A stretch of DNA of 64,000 nucleotides from Scandinavium vulneris_A (GTDB lineage Bacteria; Pseudomonadota; Gammaproteobacteria; Enterobacterales; Enterobacteriaceae), in assembly GCA_046518185.1 (NCBI GenBank), contig JBKGRZ010000001.1:1240001-1304000 (forward strand), in the 5' to 3' direction. This document shows positions 44,246 to 53,241 of the stretch, piece after piece. The notes beneath the pieces were generated by a model. It saw nothing but the letters and a program-made list of their open reading frames with translations, searched no databases and was not told where the DNA came from. The position numbers were made by a program, and so were the translations under genes. How positions within the stretch are numbered: position 1 is the stretch's first letter; each line of letters starts with the position of its first letter.

Positions 44246-46828
44246 ATGCAAGAGCAATACCGCCCGGAAGAGATAGAATCGAAAGTCCAGCAACACTGGG
44301 ACGAAAAGCGCACATTTGAAGTGACTGAAGACAACAGTAAAGAGAAATACTACTGCCTGTCGATGCTTCCCTATCCTTCTGGCCGACTACACATGGGCCA
44401 CGTGCGTAACTACACCATTGGTGATGTGATTGCCCGCTACCAGCGTATGCTGGGCAAAAACGTGCTGCAGCCTATCGGCTGGGATGCGTTTGGCCTGCCG
44501 GCTGAAGGGGCGGCGGTGAAAAACAACACCGCGCCTGCACCGTGGACCTACGACAACATCGCCTACATGAAAAACCAGCTCAAAATGCTGGGCTTCGGTT
44601 ATGACTGGAGCCGCGAACTGGCGACCTGTACCCCGGAATATTACCGCTGGGAGCAGAAATTCTTCACCGAGCTGTATAAAAAAGGCCTGGTGTACAAGAA
44701 GACCTCTGCCGTTAACTGGTGTCCGAATGACCAGACCGTTCTGGCGAACGAGCAGGTTATCGACGGCTGCTGCTGGCGCTGCGACACCAAAGTTGAGCGC
44801 AAAGAGATCCCACAGTGGTTTATCAAAATCACGGCTTACGCCGACGAACTGCTGAACGATCTGGATAAAATGGATCAGTGGCCTGACACGGTGAAAACCA
44901 TGCAGCGCAACTGGATTGGCCGCTCTGAAGGGGTGGAAATCACCTTTGACGTCGCCAATTACGCAGACAAGCTGACCGTGTACACCACGCGTCCGGATAC
45001 CTTCATGGGTGCGACCTATCTGGCCGTTGCCGCGGGTCACCCGCTGGCACAGCAGGCTGCCGCCACCAATCCAGCGCTGGCTGCTTTCGTTGACGAATGC
45101 CGCAACACCAAAGTCGCAGAAGCAGAAATGGCGACCATGGAAAAGAAAGGCGTCGACACCGGCTTTAAAGCGATTCACCCACTGACCGGCGAAGCTATCC
45201 CGGTATGGGCCGCCAACTTCGTGTTGATGGAATACGGCACTGGTGCCGTCATGGCCGTTCCGGGTCACGACCAGCGCGACTACGAGTTTGCCAGTAAATA
45301 TGGCCTGACCATCAAGCCTGTGATTCTGAACGCTGACGGTTCCGAACCGGATCTGTCCGCTCAGGCGTTGACTGAAAAAGGCACCCTGTTCAACTCTGGC
45401 GAGTTCAGCGGCCTGAGCTTCGAAGAGGGTTTCAACGCCATCGCCGATAAGCTCGCGGCACTGGGCGTCGGCGAGCGCAAAGTGAACTTCCGTCTGCGCG
45501 ACTGGGGCGTTTCCCGTCAGCGTTACTGGGGGGCACCAATCCCAATGGTGACTCTGGAAGACGGCACGGTGATGCCTACCCCGGAAGATCAACTGCCGGT
45601 TATTCTGCCGGAAGACGTGGTCATGGACGGGATCACCAGCCCAATCAAAGCCGATCCTGAGTGGGCAAAAACCACCGTTAACGGTCAACCTGCGCTGCGT
45701 GAAACTGACACCTTTGACACCTTTATGGAGTCTTCCTGGTACTACGCGCGCTACACCTGCCCTGACTATCAGGAAGGGATGCTCGATTCCGACGCAGCTA
45801 ACTACTGGCTGCCGGTCGATATTTATATCGGCGGGATTGAACATGCGATCATGCACCTGCTGTACTTCCGCTTCTTCCACAAACTGATGCGTGATGCAGG
45901 CATGGTGAACTCTGATGAGCCCGCTAAACAGCTGCTGTGTCAGGGTATGGTTCTGGCAGACGCCTTCTATTACGTAGGTGCAAACGGCGAACGTAATTGG
46001 GTATCACCAAAAGACGCTATCGTTGAGCGTGACGAGAAAGGCCGTATCGTGAAAGCGACGGACCCGGATGGACACGAGCTGGTGTATACCGGCATGAGCA
46101 AGATGTCCAAGTCCAAGAACAACGGCATCGACCCGCAGGAAATGGTTGAGCGCTATGGCGCCGACACCGTACGTCTGTTCATGATGTTCGCCTCTCCGGC
46201 AGACATGACCCTCGAGTGGCAGGAATCTGGCGTTGAAGGCGCTAACCGCTTCCTGAAACGCGTGTGGAAACTGGTTTACGAGCACACCGCCAAGGGTCCG
46301 GTTGCGGCGCTGGATGTTGATGCGCTGAGCGAAGATCAACAGGCGCTGCGTCGTGACGTGCATAAAACTATCGCCAAAGTAACCGATGATATCGGCCGTC
46401 GTCAGACCTTCAACACCGCCATTGCGGCGATTATGGAACTGATGAACAAGCTGGCGAAAGCCCCGACTGAAAGCGAGCAGGATCGCGCTCTGCTGCAGGA
46501 AGCGCTGCAGTCGGTGGTGCGTATGCTGAACCCGTTCACCCCACACATCAGCTTCACGCTGTGGCAGGTACTGGGTGGCGAAGGTGATGTGGACAACGCA
46601 CCGTGGCCGGTTGCCGACGAGAAAGCGATGGTGGAAAACACCACTCTGGTCGTGGTACAGGTTAACGGTAAAGTTCGCGGCAAAGTCACTGTGCCGGTGG
46701 ATGCAACCGAAGAACAGGTTCGTGAGCGTGCAGGCCAGGAACATCTGGTCGCAAAATATCTGGAAGGCGTTACCGTGCGTAAAGTCATTTACGTTCCGGG
46801 CAAACTGCTGAACCTGGTCGTTGGCTAA
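44246..46828 (+). CDS. leuS: Leucyl-tRNA synthetase
   Basis: Essential 860-residue class I synthetase, exactly the E. coli length. It has the HIGH motif as GRLHMGHVRN (about residues 40-49), a CP1 editing domain with the threonine-rich TTRPDTFMGATY, a zinc finger (CCWRCD) and the KMSKS loop SKMSKSKNNG. The anticodon and C-terminal domains end at KLLNLVVG. The start at 44246 (MQEQYRPEE) follows AGGACCAC; an upstream in-frame ATG adds 15 residues not found in the family. Confidence 0.98.
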   Translation: MQEQYRPEEIESKVQQHWDEKRTFEVTEDNSKEKYYCLSMLPYPSGRLHMGHVRNYTIGDVIARYQRMLGKNVLQPIGWDAFGLPAEGAAVKNNTAPAPWTYDNIAYMKNQLKMLGFGYDWSRELATCTPEYYRWEQKFFTELYKKGLVYKKTSAVNWCPNDQTVLANEQVIDGCCWRCDTKVERKEIPQWFIKITAYADELLNDLDKMDQWPDTVKTMQRNWIGRSEGVEITFDVANYADKLTVYTTRPDTFMGATYLAVAAGHPLAQQAAATNPALAAFVDECRNTKVAEAEMATMEKKGVDTGFKAIHPLTGEAIPVWAANFVLMEYGTGAVMAVPGHDQRDYEFASKYGLTIKPVILNADGSEPDLSAQALTEKGTLFNSGEFSGLSFEEGFNAIADKLAALGVGERKVNFRLRDWGVSRQRYWGAPIPMVTLEDGTVMPTPEDQLPVILPEDVVMDGITSPIKADPEWAKTTVNGQPALRETDTFDTFMESSWYYARYTCPDYQEGMLDSDAANYWLPVDIYIGGIEHAIMHLLYFRFFHKLMRDAGMVNSDEPAKQLLCQGMVLADAFYYVGANGERNWVSPKDAIVERDEKGRIVKATDPDGHELVYTGMSKMSKSKNNGIDPQEMVERYGADTVRLFMMFASPADMTLEWQESGVEGANRFLKRVWKLVYEHTAKGPVAALDVDALSEDQQALRRDVHKTIAKVTDDIGRRQTFNTAIAAIMELMNKLAKAPTESEQDRALLQEALQSVVRMLNPFTPHISFTLWQVLGGEGDVDNAPWPVADEKAMVENTTLVVVQVNGKVRGKVTVPVDATEEQVRERAGQEHLVAKYLEGVTVRKVIYVPGKLLNLVVG

Positions 46829-46842
46829 GCGCGGGAGGAAGC

Positions 46843-47430
46843 GTGCGATTTCTGACAACGTTATTGGTATCTCTGGCGGTGCTTGTCACCGCTGGTTGTG
46901 GCTGGCATCTGCGTAGTACTACGCAGGTTCCGGATAACATGAAAAAAATGATATTCATCTCAAGCGATCCTAACGGTCCGCTAAGTCGCGCGGTGCGTAA
47001 CCAGCTGCGTCTGAATGGGATTGAGATTGTTGAGGCCAGCTCATTACGCCAGGACGTTCCGTCCCTGCGTCTGGGCGGTGCGTCGGTTGCTAAAGACACA
47101 GCATCCGTATTCCAGGACGGTAAAACGGCGGAATACCAGATGGTGATGAACGTCAGTGCCAGCGTGCTGATCCCAGGCCACGACATCTATCCAATCAGCA
47201 CCAAGGTTTATCGTTCGTACTTCGATAACTCGCAGAAGGCGCTGGCGAAAGATGCCGAGCAGGACCTCATCATTCAGGAAATGTACGACAAGGCCGCTCA
47301 ACAGCTGATCCGTAAGCTGCCAAGCGTCAAAGTGGCGGATGCCGAAGCCACTAAAGAGGACGAGCAGCCTGCGGCGGATGCTACCGCAGCCCCGGCCGGG
47401 ACTCGCGTCTCTACGACGCTGGATAACTGA
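46843..47430 (+). CDS. lptE: LPS-assembly lipoprotein LptE
   Basis: A 195-residue outer-membrane lipoprotein forming the plug of the LptD barrel that inserts LPS into the outer leaflet. The signal peptide is MRFLTTLLVSLAVLVTAGCG with lipidated cysteine 19. The conserved WHLRSTTQVP and DPNGPLSRAVRNQLRLNG follow. It starts with GTG after GGGAGGAAG. The tail is Ala/Asp/Thr-rich and variable. It lies 14 bp after leuS and overlaps holA by one base. Confidence 0.97.
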   Translation: MRFLTTLLVSLAVLVTAGCGWHLRSTTQVPDNMKKMIFISSDPNGPLSRAVRNQLRLNGIEIVEASSLRQDVPSLRLGGASVAKDTASVFQDGKTAEYQMVMNVSASVLIPGHDIYPISTKVYRSYFDNSQKALAKDAEQDLIIQEMYDKAAQQLIRKLPSVKVADAEATKEDEQPAADATAAPAGTRVSTTLDN

Positions 47431-48461
47431 TGATTCGGTTGTACCCAGAACAACTCCGCGCGCAGCTCTCTGAAGGGCTGCGCGCGGCGTATCTGCTCCT
47501 CGGTAATGACCCTCTTCTGCTTCAGGAAAGCCAGGATGCAATCCGTCATGCGGCGGCCACTCAGGGCTTTGATGAACACCACACCGTGTCGATTGACACC
47601 AGCACCGACTGGAACACGTTGTTCTCACTGAGCCAGGAACGCAGCCTGTTTGCCACCCGGCAGACGCTGATGTTAGTCCTGCCGGACAACGGTCCTAACG
47701 CCGCAATCAACGAACAGCTCGCGGCGCTGGTTGCTCTGCTCCACGACGATTTGTTATTGATCGTGCGCGGCAACAAACTGACCAAAGCCCAGGAAAACGC
47801 CGCGTGGTACAGCGCCCTCTCCGATCGTTCTGCACAGGTTTCCTGCCAGACGCCGGAACAGGCACAGCTCCCACGCTGGCTGGCAGCGCGTGCGAAACAG
47901 CATAATTTGCAGCTCGATGATGCAGCCAGCCAACTGCTTTGCTACTGCTATGAAGGCAATTTGCTGGCGCTGGCGCAGGCGCTCGAACGCCTGTCACTGT
48001 TGTGGCCGGACGGTAAACTGACGCTGCCGCGCGTTGAACAGGCGGTCAATGATGCCGCGCATTTCACGCCGTTTCATTGGCTGGATGCGCTGTTAGCCGG
48101 GAAAAGCAAACGCGCCCTGCATATCCTGCAACAGCTTCGTCAGGAGGGCAGCGAACCGGTTATTCTTCTGCGCACCCTGCAACGCGAACTGCTGCTGCTG
48201 GTCAACATGAAGCGTCAGTCGGTCTCCACACCGCTGCGCGCGCTGTTTGATAAACATCGTGTCTGGCAAAATCGTCGACCGTTGTTTACCGAAGCGCTGA
48301 ACCGCCTGAGCCCCGAACAGCTACGTCATGCCGTGTCGCTGCTGGCACGAACTGAGCTGACGCTCAAACAGGATTACGGTCAGTCGGTCTGGGCAGAGCT
48401 CGATGCGCTGTCATTGCTGCTGTGCCACAAAAATCTGCCCGACGTTTTTTTCGAAGGATGA
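47430..48461 (+). CDS. holA: DNA polymerase III subunit delta
   Basis: A 343-residue clamp-loader subunit that opens the beta clamp; same length as E. coli HolA. It has the AAA+-like fold without a working nucleotide site, with LLGNDPLLLQES near the N-terminus. The start ATG overlaps the lptE stop (TGATG). Confidence 0.97.
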   Translation: MIRLYPEQLRAQLSEGLRAAYLLLGNDPLLLQESQDAIRHAAATQGFDEHHTVSIDTSTDWNTLFSLSQERSLFATRQTLMLVLPDNGPNAAINEQLAALVALLHDDLLLIVRGNKLTKAQENAAWYSALSDRSAQVSCQTPEQAQLPRWLAARAKQHNLQLDDAASQLLCYCYEGNLLALAQALERLSLLWPDGKLTLPRVEQAVNDAAHFTPFHWLDALLAGKSKRALHILQQLRQEGSEPVILLRTLQRELLLLVNMKRQSVSTPLRALFDKHRVWQNRRPLFTEALNRLSPEQLRHAVSLLARTELTLKQDYGQSVWAELDALSLLLCHKNLPDVFFEG

Positions 48462-48462
48462 T

Positions 48463-49104
48463 ATGACGGCGTTAAAGGCACTCTACGGCGGCACGTTTGA
48501 TCCCGTGCATTACGGTCACCTCAAACCAGTCGAAATTCTGGCGAACCTGATTGGCCTGTCGAAGGTCATCATTATGCCAAATAACGTTCCGCCACATCGG
48601 CCTCAACCGGAAGCCACCCCTGCTCAGCGCACGGAAATGCTTGAACTGGCTATCGCTGACAAACCGCTGTTTGAACTCGATGAGCGTGAACTGCGCCGGG
48701 ACACCCCGTCGTACACGTCGGAAACGCTGCGTGACTGGCGTCAGGAACAGGGCCCCCAGCAGCCGCTGGCATTTATTATTGGCCAGGATTCGCTGATCAA
48801 TTTCCCGTCCTGGCATGACTACGAAAGCATTCTGGATAATGCGCACCTGTTGGTGTGTCGCCGTCCAGGCTATCCGATGGCCATGAAAGAAGAGGCCCAT
48901 CAGCAGTGGCTGGAGCGGCATCTGACAAACAGCGCCGATGATTTACACCGCTCTCCCGCCGGAAAAATCTATATCGCCGAAACGCCCTGGTTCAACATCT
49001 CCGCCACGCTGATACGCGAACGGCTGCAACAGGGTGAATCCTGCGCAGAAATGCTCCCGCAGGCCGTGCTGAGCTATATCAGTCAACACGGGCTTTATCG
49101 GTAA
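48463..49104 (+). CDS. nadD: Nicotinate-nucleotide adenylyltransferase
   Basis: Essential 213-residue enzyme of NAD synthesis (nicotinate mononucleotide plus ATP to deamido-NAD). Nucleotidyltransferase motifs GGTFDPVHYGHL and ISATLIRERL are intact, as are the substrate loops PNNVPPHR and IIGQDSL. The ATG at 48463 is the family start. A longer frame running into holA carries a Cys-rich segment and is rejected. In E. coli cobC follows; here it does not. Confidence 0.97.
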   Translation: MTALKALYGGTFDPVHYGHLKPVEILANLIGLSKVIIMPNNVPPHRPQPEATPAQRTEMLELAIADKPLFELDERELRRDTPSYTSETLRDWRQEQGPQQPLAFIIGQDSLINFPSWHDYESILDNAHLLVCRRPGYPMAMKEEAHQQWLERHLTNSADDLHRSPAGKIYIAETPWFNISATLIRERLQQGESCAEMLPQAVLSYISQHGLYR

Positions 49105-49395
49105 ACTTCCGAAGACAACGGGGCGTAAATTCCGGGAACGCCTCATTTTCTCACCGAACGCTCCCTCAGACCATTGACACACCCTGACAGGCTGCTATTC
49201 TCCGCAGCCAGACTTGTCCCACCACACTGATTTACAGAAATTGTTTTACAAAAATGGCGATGCAATCATGGCCATTGGGTGGGATGATACCCCGCCGGTG
49301 CCGTCCGGCTGGCGACATTTGTCCGACTTCGTCCTGGTTTCAGGTATACTTACGGGCTGTTCAACATTTTCATCTTCACCTGACCAGGGGGAAAC
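49105..49395 (+). promoter_or_regulatory. Gap in the place of cobC with a probable rsfS promoter
   Basis: These 291 bp hold no supported gene, although E. coli has cobC (alpha-ribazole phosphatase) here. A sigma-70-like promoter is visible: -35 TTGACA (49174-49179) and -10 TATTCT (49196-49201) with a 16-bp spacer. A second possible -10, TATACT, lies at 49345-49350. Open frames in the gap have poor start context and no family resemblance. No remnant of cobC was recognised. Confidence 0.5.
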
Positions 49396-49713
49396 TTGCA
49401 GGGTAAAACGCTCCAGGATTTTGTTATCGACAAAATCGACGATCTTAAGGGCCAGGATATCGTTTCAATCGATGTTCACGGCAAATCCAGTATCACCGAC
49501 TGCATGATCATCTGCACCGGCACCTCCACCCGTCATGTTATGTCCATTGCTGACCACGTTGTCCAGGAATCTCGCGCTGCGGGTCTGTATCCTTTGGGCG
49601 TGGAAGGCGAAAACGTTGCCGACTGGGTGGTGGTAGATTTAGGTGATGTTATTGTCCACGTTATGCAGGAAGAGAGTCGTCGCCTGTATGAACTGGAAAA
49701 GCTCTGGGGTTAA
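49396..49713 (+). CDS. rsfS: Ribosome silencing factor RsfS
   Basis: A 105-residue protein that binds L14 on the 50S subunit and blocks joining with 30S in starvation. The conserved GKSSITDCMIICTGTSTRH and DWVVVDLGDVIVHVM are intact. The TTG start after GGGGGAAAC gives exactly the family length, as in E. coli. It lies 3 bp before rlmH. Confidence 0.96.
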   Translation: MQGKTLQDFVIDKIDDLKGQDIVSIDVHGKSSITDCMIICTGTSTRHVMSIADHVVQESRAAGLYPLGVEGENVADWVVVDLGDVIVHVMQEESRRLYELEKLWG

Positions 49714-49716
49714 TGC

Positions 49717-50184
49717 GTGAAGCTGCAGCTCATTGCCGTAGGAACCAAAATGCCGGACTGGGTTCAGACCGGTTTCACGGAATACCTGCGCCGCTTTCCC
49801 AAAGATATGCCGTTCGAACTGGTAGAAATTCCTGCCGGTAAGCGCGGCAAGAATGCGGATATCAAACGCATTCTTGAGAAAGAAGGTGAACTGATGCTGG
49901 CTGCCGCTGGCAAAAACCGTATTGTCACGCTGGATATCCCGGGTAAACCGTGGGATACCCCGCAGCTGGCCCACGAGCTAGAGCGCTGGAAACAGGATGG
50001 CCGTGACGTCAGCCTGTTGATAGGTGGCCCGGAGGGTTTATCCCCCGCCTGTAAAGCTGCCGCTGAACAAAGTTGGTCTCTCTCTTCGCTCACGCTTCCT
50101 CACCCGTTAGTACGGGTGTTGGTGGCTGAAAGCCTTTACCGGGCGTGGAGCATTACCACCAACCACCCTTACCACCGCGAGTAA
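49717..50184 (+). CDS. rlmH: 23S rRNA (pseudouridine-1915-N3) methyltransferase RlmH
   Basis: A 155-residue SPOUT-class methyltransferase modifying helix 69 of 23S rRNA. The SAM-binding knot residues LIGGPEGLS and LPHPLVRVLVAESLYRA are intact. It starts with GTG three bases after the rsfS stop. Confidence 0.97.
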   Translation: MKLQLIAVGTKMPDWVQTGFTEYLRRFPKDMPFELVEIPAGKRGKNADIKRILEKEGELMLAAAGKNRIVTLDIPGKPWDTPQLAHELERWKQDGRDVSLLIGGPEGLSPACKAAAEQSWSLSSLTLPHPLVRVLVAESLYRAWSITTNHPYHRE

Positions 50185-50211
50185 TGATGACCAGGTTAGA
50201 TTAAGCAGCGG

Positions 50212-52113
50212 ATGAAATTACAGAATTCTTTTCGCGACTACACGGCTGAGTCCGCGCTGTTTGTGCGCCGGGCGGTGGTCGCTTTTCTGGGCATTTTAGT
50301 GCTCAGCGGCGTGCTGGTTGCTAACCTCTATAATCTGCAGATTGTTCGTTTTACCGACTACCAGACCCGCTCCAACGAAAACCGCATCAAGCTGGTGCCG
50401 ATTGCGCCAAGTCGCGGCATCATCTATGACCGTAACGGTACGCCGCTGGCGTTGAACCGGACAATCTATCAGCTCGAATTGATGCCCGAGAAAGTCGATA
50501 ACCTCCAGCAAACGCTGAACGATCTGCGTAACGTTGTCGACCTTACCGATGATGACATCGCCAATTTCAAGAAAGAGCGCTCCCGCTCTCACCGTTTCAC
50601 CTCCATCCCGGTCAAAGTCAATCTGACTGAAGTTCAGGTCGCCCGTTTCGCGGTGAACCAGTACCGTTTCCCGGGAGTGGAAGTCAAAGGCTATAAACGC
50701 CGCTACTATCCTTACGGCTCCGCGCTGACGCACGTCATCGGCTACGTCTCGAAAATTAACGATAAAGACGTTGACCGTCTCGATAAAGAGGGCAAGCTCG
50801 CCAACTACGCCGCCACGCACGATATCGGCAAGCTGGGGATTGAGCGCTATTACGAAGACGTACTGCACGGTCAAACCGGTTATGAAGAAGTGGAAGTTAA
50901 CAACCGCGGCCGCGTAATTCGCCAGTTGAAGGAAGTACCGCCGACGGCCGGGCACGACATTCACCTGACGCTGGACCTGCAGCTACAGCAGTATATCGAA
51001 ACCCTGCTGGCAGGCAGCCGTGCGGCGGTGGTGGTCACCGACCCGCGCTCCGGCGGGATCCTGGCTCTGGTCTCAATGCCAAGCTATGACCCGAACCTGT
51101 TTGTCGACGGCATCTCCAGCAAGGATTACTCCTCGCTGCTGACTGACCCCAATACGCCGCTGGTGAACCGCGCCACCCAGGGGGTTTATCCTCCGGCCTC
51201 GACGGTGAAACCGTACGTGGCAGTGTCCGCGCTGACGGCGGGGGTGATAACCCGCAATACCGGTCTGTTTGACCCAGGCTGGTGGCAATTACCGGGCTCG
51301 GACAAGCGCTATCGTGACTGGAAAAAATGGGGTCACGGTCATCTGAACGTCACCAAAGCGCTGGAAGAATCGGCGGATACCTTCTTCTATCAGGTTGCTT
51401 ACGACATGGGGATTGACCGCCTTTCCGAGTGGATGGGCAAGTTTGGCTACGGTCACTATACCGGTATCGATCTGTCCGAAGAGCGTTCCGGCAACATGCC
51501 GACCCGCGACTGGAAGCTCAAGCGCTTTAAAAAGCCGTGGTATCAAGGTGATACGATTCCGGTCGGTATCGGTCAGGGCTACTGGACGGCAACACCGATT
51601 CAGATGAGCAAAGCGCTGATGATCCTGATTAACGATGGTGTCGTCAAAGTCCCTCACCTGCTGATGAGCACCGCCGAAGAAGGCAAGCAGGTTCCGTGGG
51701 AACAGCCGCACGAAGCGCCGGTGGGCGACGTGCATTCCGGTTTCTGGGAAATTGCCAAAGACGGGATGTACGGGGTCGCCAACCGTCCAAACGGGACGGC
51801 GCATAAATACTTTGCTGGCGCACCGTATAAAGTCGCCGCGAAATCCGGTACCGCGCAGGTATTTGGTCTGAAAGCGAACGAAACCTATAACGCGCACCGC
51901 ATTGCTGAACGTCTGCGTGACCACAAGCTGATGACGGCGTTTGCGCCGTATGACAATCCGAAAGTGGCGGTGGCGATGATCCTCGAAAACGGCGGCGCAG
52001 GCCCGGCGGTCGGGACACTCATGCGTCAAATTCTCGATCACATTATGCTCGGTGATAACAACACCGTACTGCCGGCAGAAAATCCGGCAGCCGCAGCCGC
52101 GGAGGACCAATGA
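50212..52113 (+). CDS. mrdA: Penicillin-binding protein 2 (MrdA)
   Basis: Essential 633-residue DD-transpeptidase of the elongasome, same length as E. coli PBP2. One N-terminal membrane helix (VAFLGILVLSGVLVANLYNL) is followed by the pedestal domain. The transpeptidase motifs are PASTVKPYVAV (SxxK serine near 330), SADTFFYQ and KSGTAQVFG. It lies just upstream of its partner mrdB. Confidence 0.98.
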   Translation: MKLQNSFRDYTAESALFVRRAVVAFLGILVLSGVLVANLYNLQIVRFTDYQTRSNENRIKLVPIAPSRGIIYDRNGTPLALNRTIYQLELMPEKVDNLQQTLNDLRNVVDLTDDDIANFKKERSRSHRFTSIPVKVNLTEVQVARFAVNQYRFPGVEVKGYKRRYYPYGSALTHVIGYVSKINDKDVDRLDKEGKLANYAATHDIGKLGIERYYEDVLHGQTGYEEVEVNNRGRVIRQLKEVPPTAGHDIHLTLDLQLQQYIETLLAGSRAAVVVTDPRSGGILALVSMPSYDPNLFVDGISSKDYSSLLTDPNTPLVNRATQGVYPPASTVKPYVAVSALTAGVITRNTGLFDPGWWQLPGSDKRYRDWKKWGHGHLNVTKALEESADTFFYQVAYDMGIDRLSEWMGKFGYGHYTGIDLSEERSGNMPTRDWKLKRFKKPWYQGDTIPVGIGQGYWTATPIQMSKALMILINDGVVKVPHLLMSTAEEGKQVPWEQPHEAPVGDVHSGFWEIAKDGMYGVANRPNGTAHKYFAGAPYKVAAKSGTAQVFGLKANETYNAHRIAERLRDHKLMTAFAPYDNPKVAVAMILENGGAGPAVGTLMRQILDHIMLGDNNTVLPAENPAAAAAEDQ

Positions 52114-52115
52114 CA

Positions 52116-53228
52116 ATGACGGATAATCCGAACAAGAAATCGCTGTGGGATAAAATCCACCTTGACCCGACGATGCTACTGATTCTGCTGGCACTGCTGA
52201 CCTACAGCGCGCTGGTTATCTGGAGCGCCAGCGGTCAGGACATCGGCATGATGGAACGTAAAATCGGCCAGATTGCGATGGGCGTGGTAATTATGGTGGT
52301 GATGGCGCAGATCCCGCCTCGGGTATACGAGGGCTGGGCGCCGTGGCTGTATATCTTCTGTATCATCCTGCTGGTTGCCGTCGATGCCTTTGGCGCGATT
52401 TCTAAGGGTGCGCAGCGCTGGCTTGATTTAGGCGTGGTGCGTTTCCAGCCGTCGGAGATTGCGAAAATCGCGGTACCGCTGATGGTGGCGCGCTTTATCA
52501 ACCGCGATGTTTGTCCACCAACCCTGAAAAACACCGGCATCGCGCTGGTGCTGATTTTCCTGCCGACGCTGTTGGTTGCGGCGCAGCCTGACCTCGGCAC
52601 CTCGATTCTTATCGCCCTCTCCGGCCTGTTTGTGCTGTTCCTCGCAGGGCTGAGCTGGCGTCTGATTGGCGTGGCCGTAGTGCTAGTCGCGGCATTCATC
52701 CCGATTCTGTGGTTCTTCCTGATGCATGATTATCAACGCCAGCGCGTGATGATGCTGCTCGACCCGGAAACCGATCCACTCGGCGCGGGCTACCATATTA
52801 TTCAGTCTAAAATCGCTATCGGCTCCGGAGGGCTACGCGGCAAAGGCTGGCTGCATGGCACCCAGTCACAGCTCGAATTTCTGCCTGAACGCCACACTGA
52901 CTTTATCTTCGCGGTACTGGCAGAAGAGCTTGGCCTGATTGGCTTCCTGGTACTGCTCGCCCTGTATGTGCTACTGATCATGCGCGGCCTGTGGATTGCC
53001 GCGCAGGCGCAAACCAGCTTTGGTCGCGTGATGGCCGGTGGCTTAATGTTGATTTTATTCGTTTATGTCTTCGTAAATATTGGTATGGTGAGTGGGATCT
53101 TGCCGGTAGTCGGTGTTCCACTACCGCTGGTCAGCTATGGGGGCTCTGCCCTGATCGTACTGATGGCCGGGTTTGGTATCGTTATGTCGATACACACCCA
53201 CAGAAAAATGTTGTCGAAAAGCGTATAA
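52116..53228 (+). CDS. mrdB: Peptidoglycan glycosyltransferase RodA (MrdB)
   Basis: A 370-residue SEDS polymerase that works with PBP2 to build side-wall peptidoglycan. It has about ten helices. The conserved FQPSEIAKIA, AAQPDLGTS, and VGVPLPLVSYGGSA are intact. Two ATGs are possible: 52110, which overlaps the mrdA stop (ATGA), and 52116, which gives the family N-terminus MTDNPNKK. I chose the latter; the difference is two residues. Confidence 0.97.
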   Translation: MTDNPNKKSLWDKIHLDPTMLLILLALLTYSALVIWSASGQDIGMMERKIGQIAMGVVIMVVMAQIPPRVYEGWAPWLYIFCIILLVAVDAFGAISKGAQRWLDLGVVRFQPSEIAKIAVPLMVARFINRDVCPPTLKNTGIALVLIFLPTLLVAAQPDLGTSILIALSGLFVLFLAGLSWRLIGVAVVLVAAFIPILWFFLMHDYQRQRVMMLLDPETDPLGAGYHIIQSKIAIGSGGLRGKGWLHGTQSQLEFLPERHTDFIFAVLAEELGLIGFLVLLALYVLLIMRGLWIAAQAQTSFGRVMAGGLMLILFVYVFVNIGMVSGILPVVGVPLPLVSYGGSALIVLMAGFGIVMSIHTHRKMLSKSV

Positions 53229-53241
53229 GGGGTGCGTACTG

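Noticed and set aside
44387..45880. A 497-codon open frame on the minus strand opposite leuS
   Set aside because: Shadow of leuS; no start context and composition typical of an antisense frame.
49214..49507. A 97-codon open frame between nadD and rsfS
   Set aside because: It overlaps rsfS in another frame, has no family resemblance and no good ribosome-binding site.
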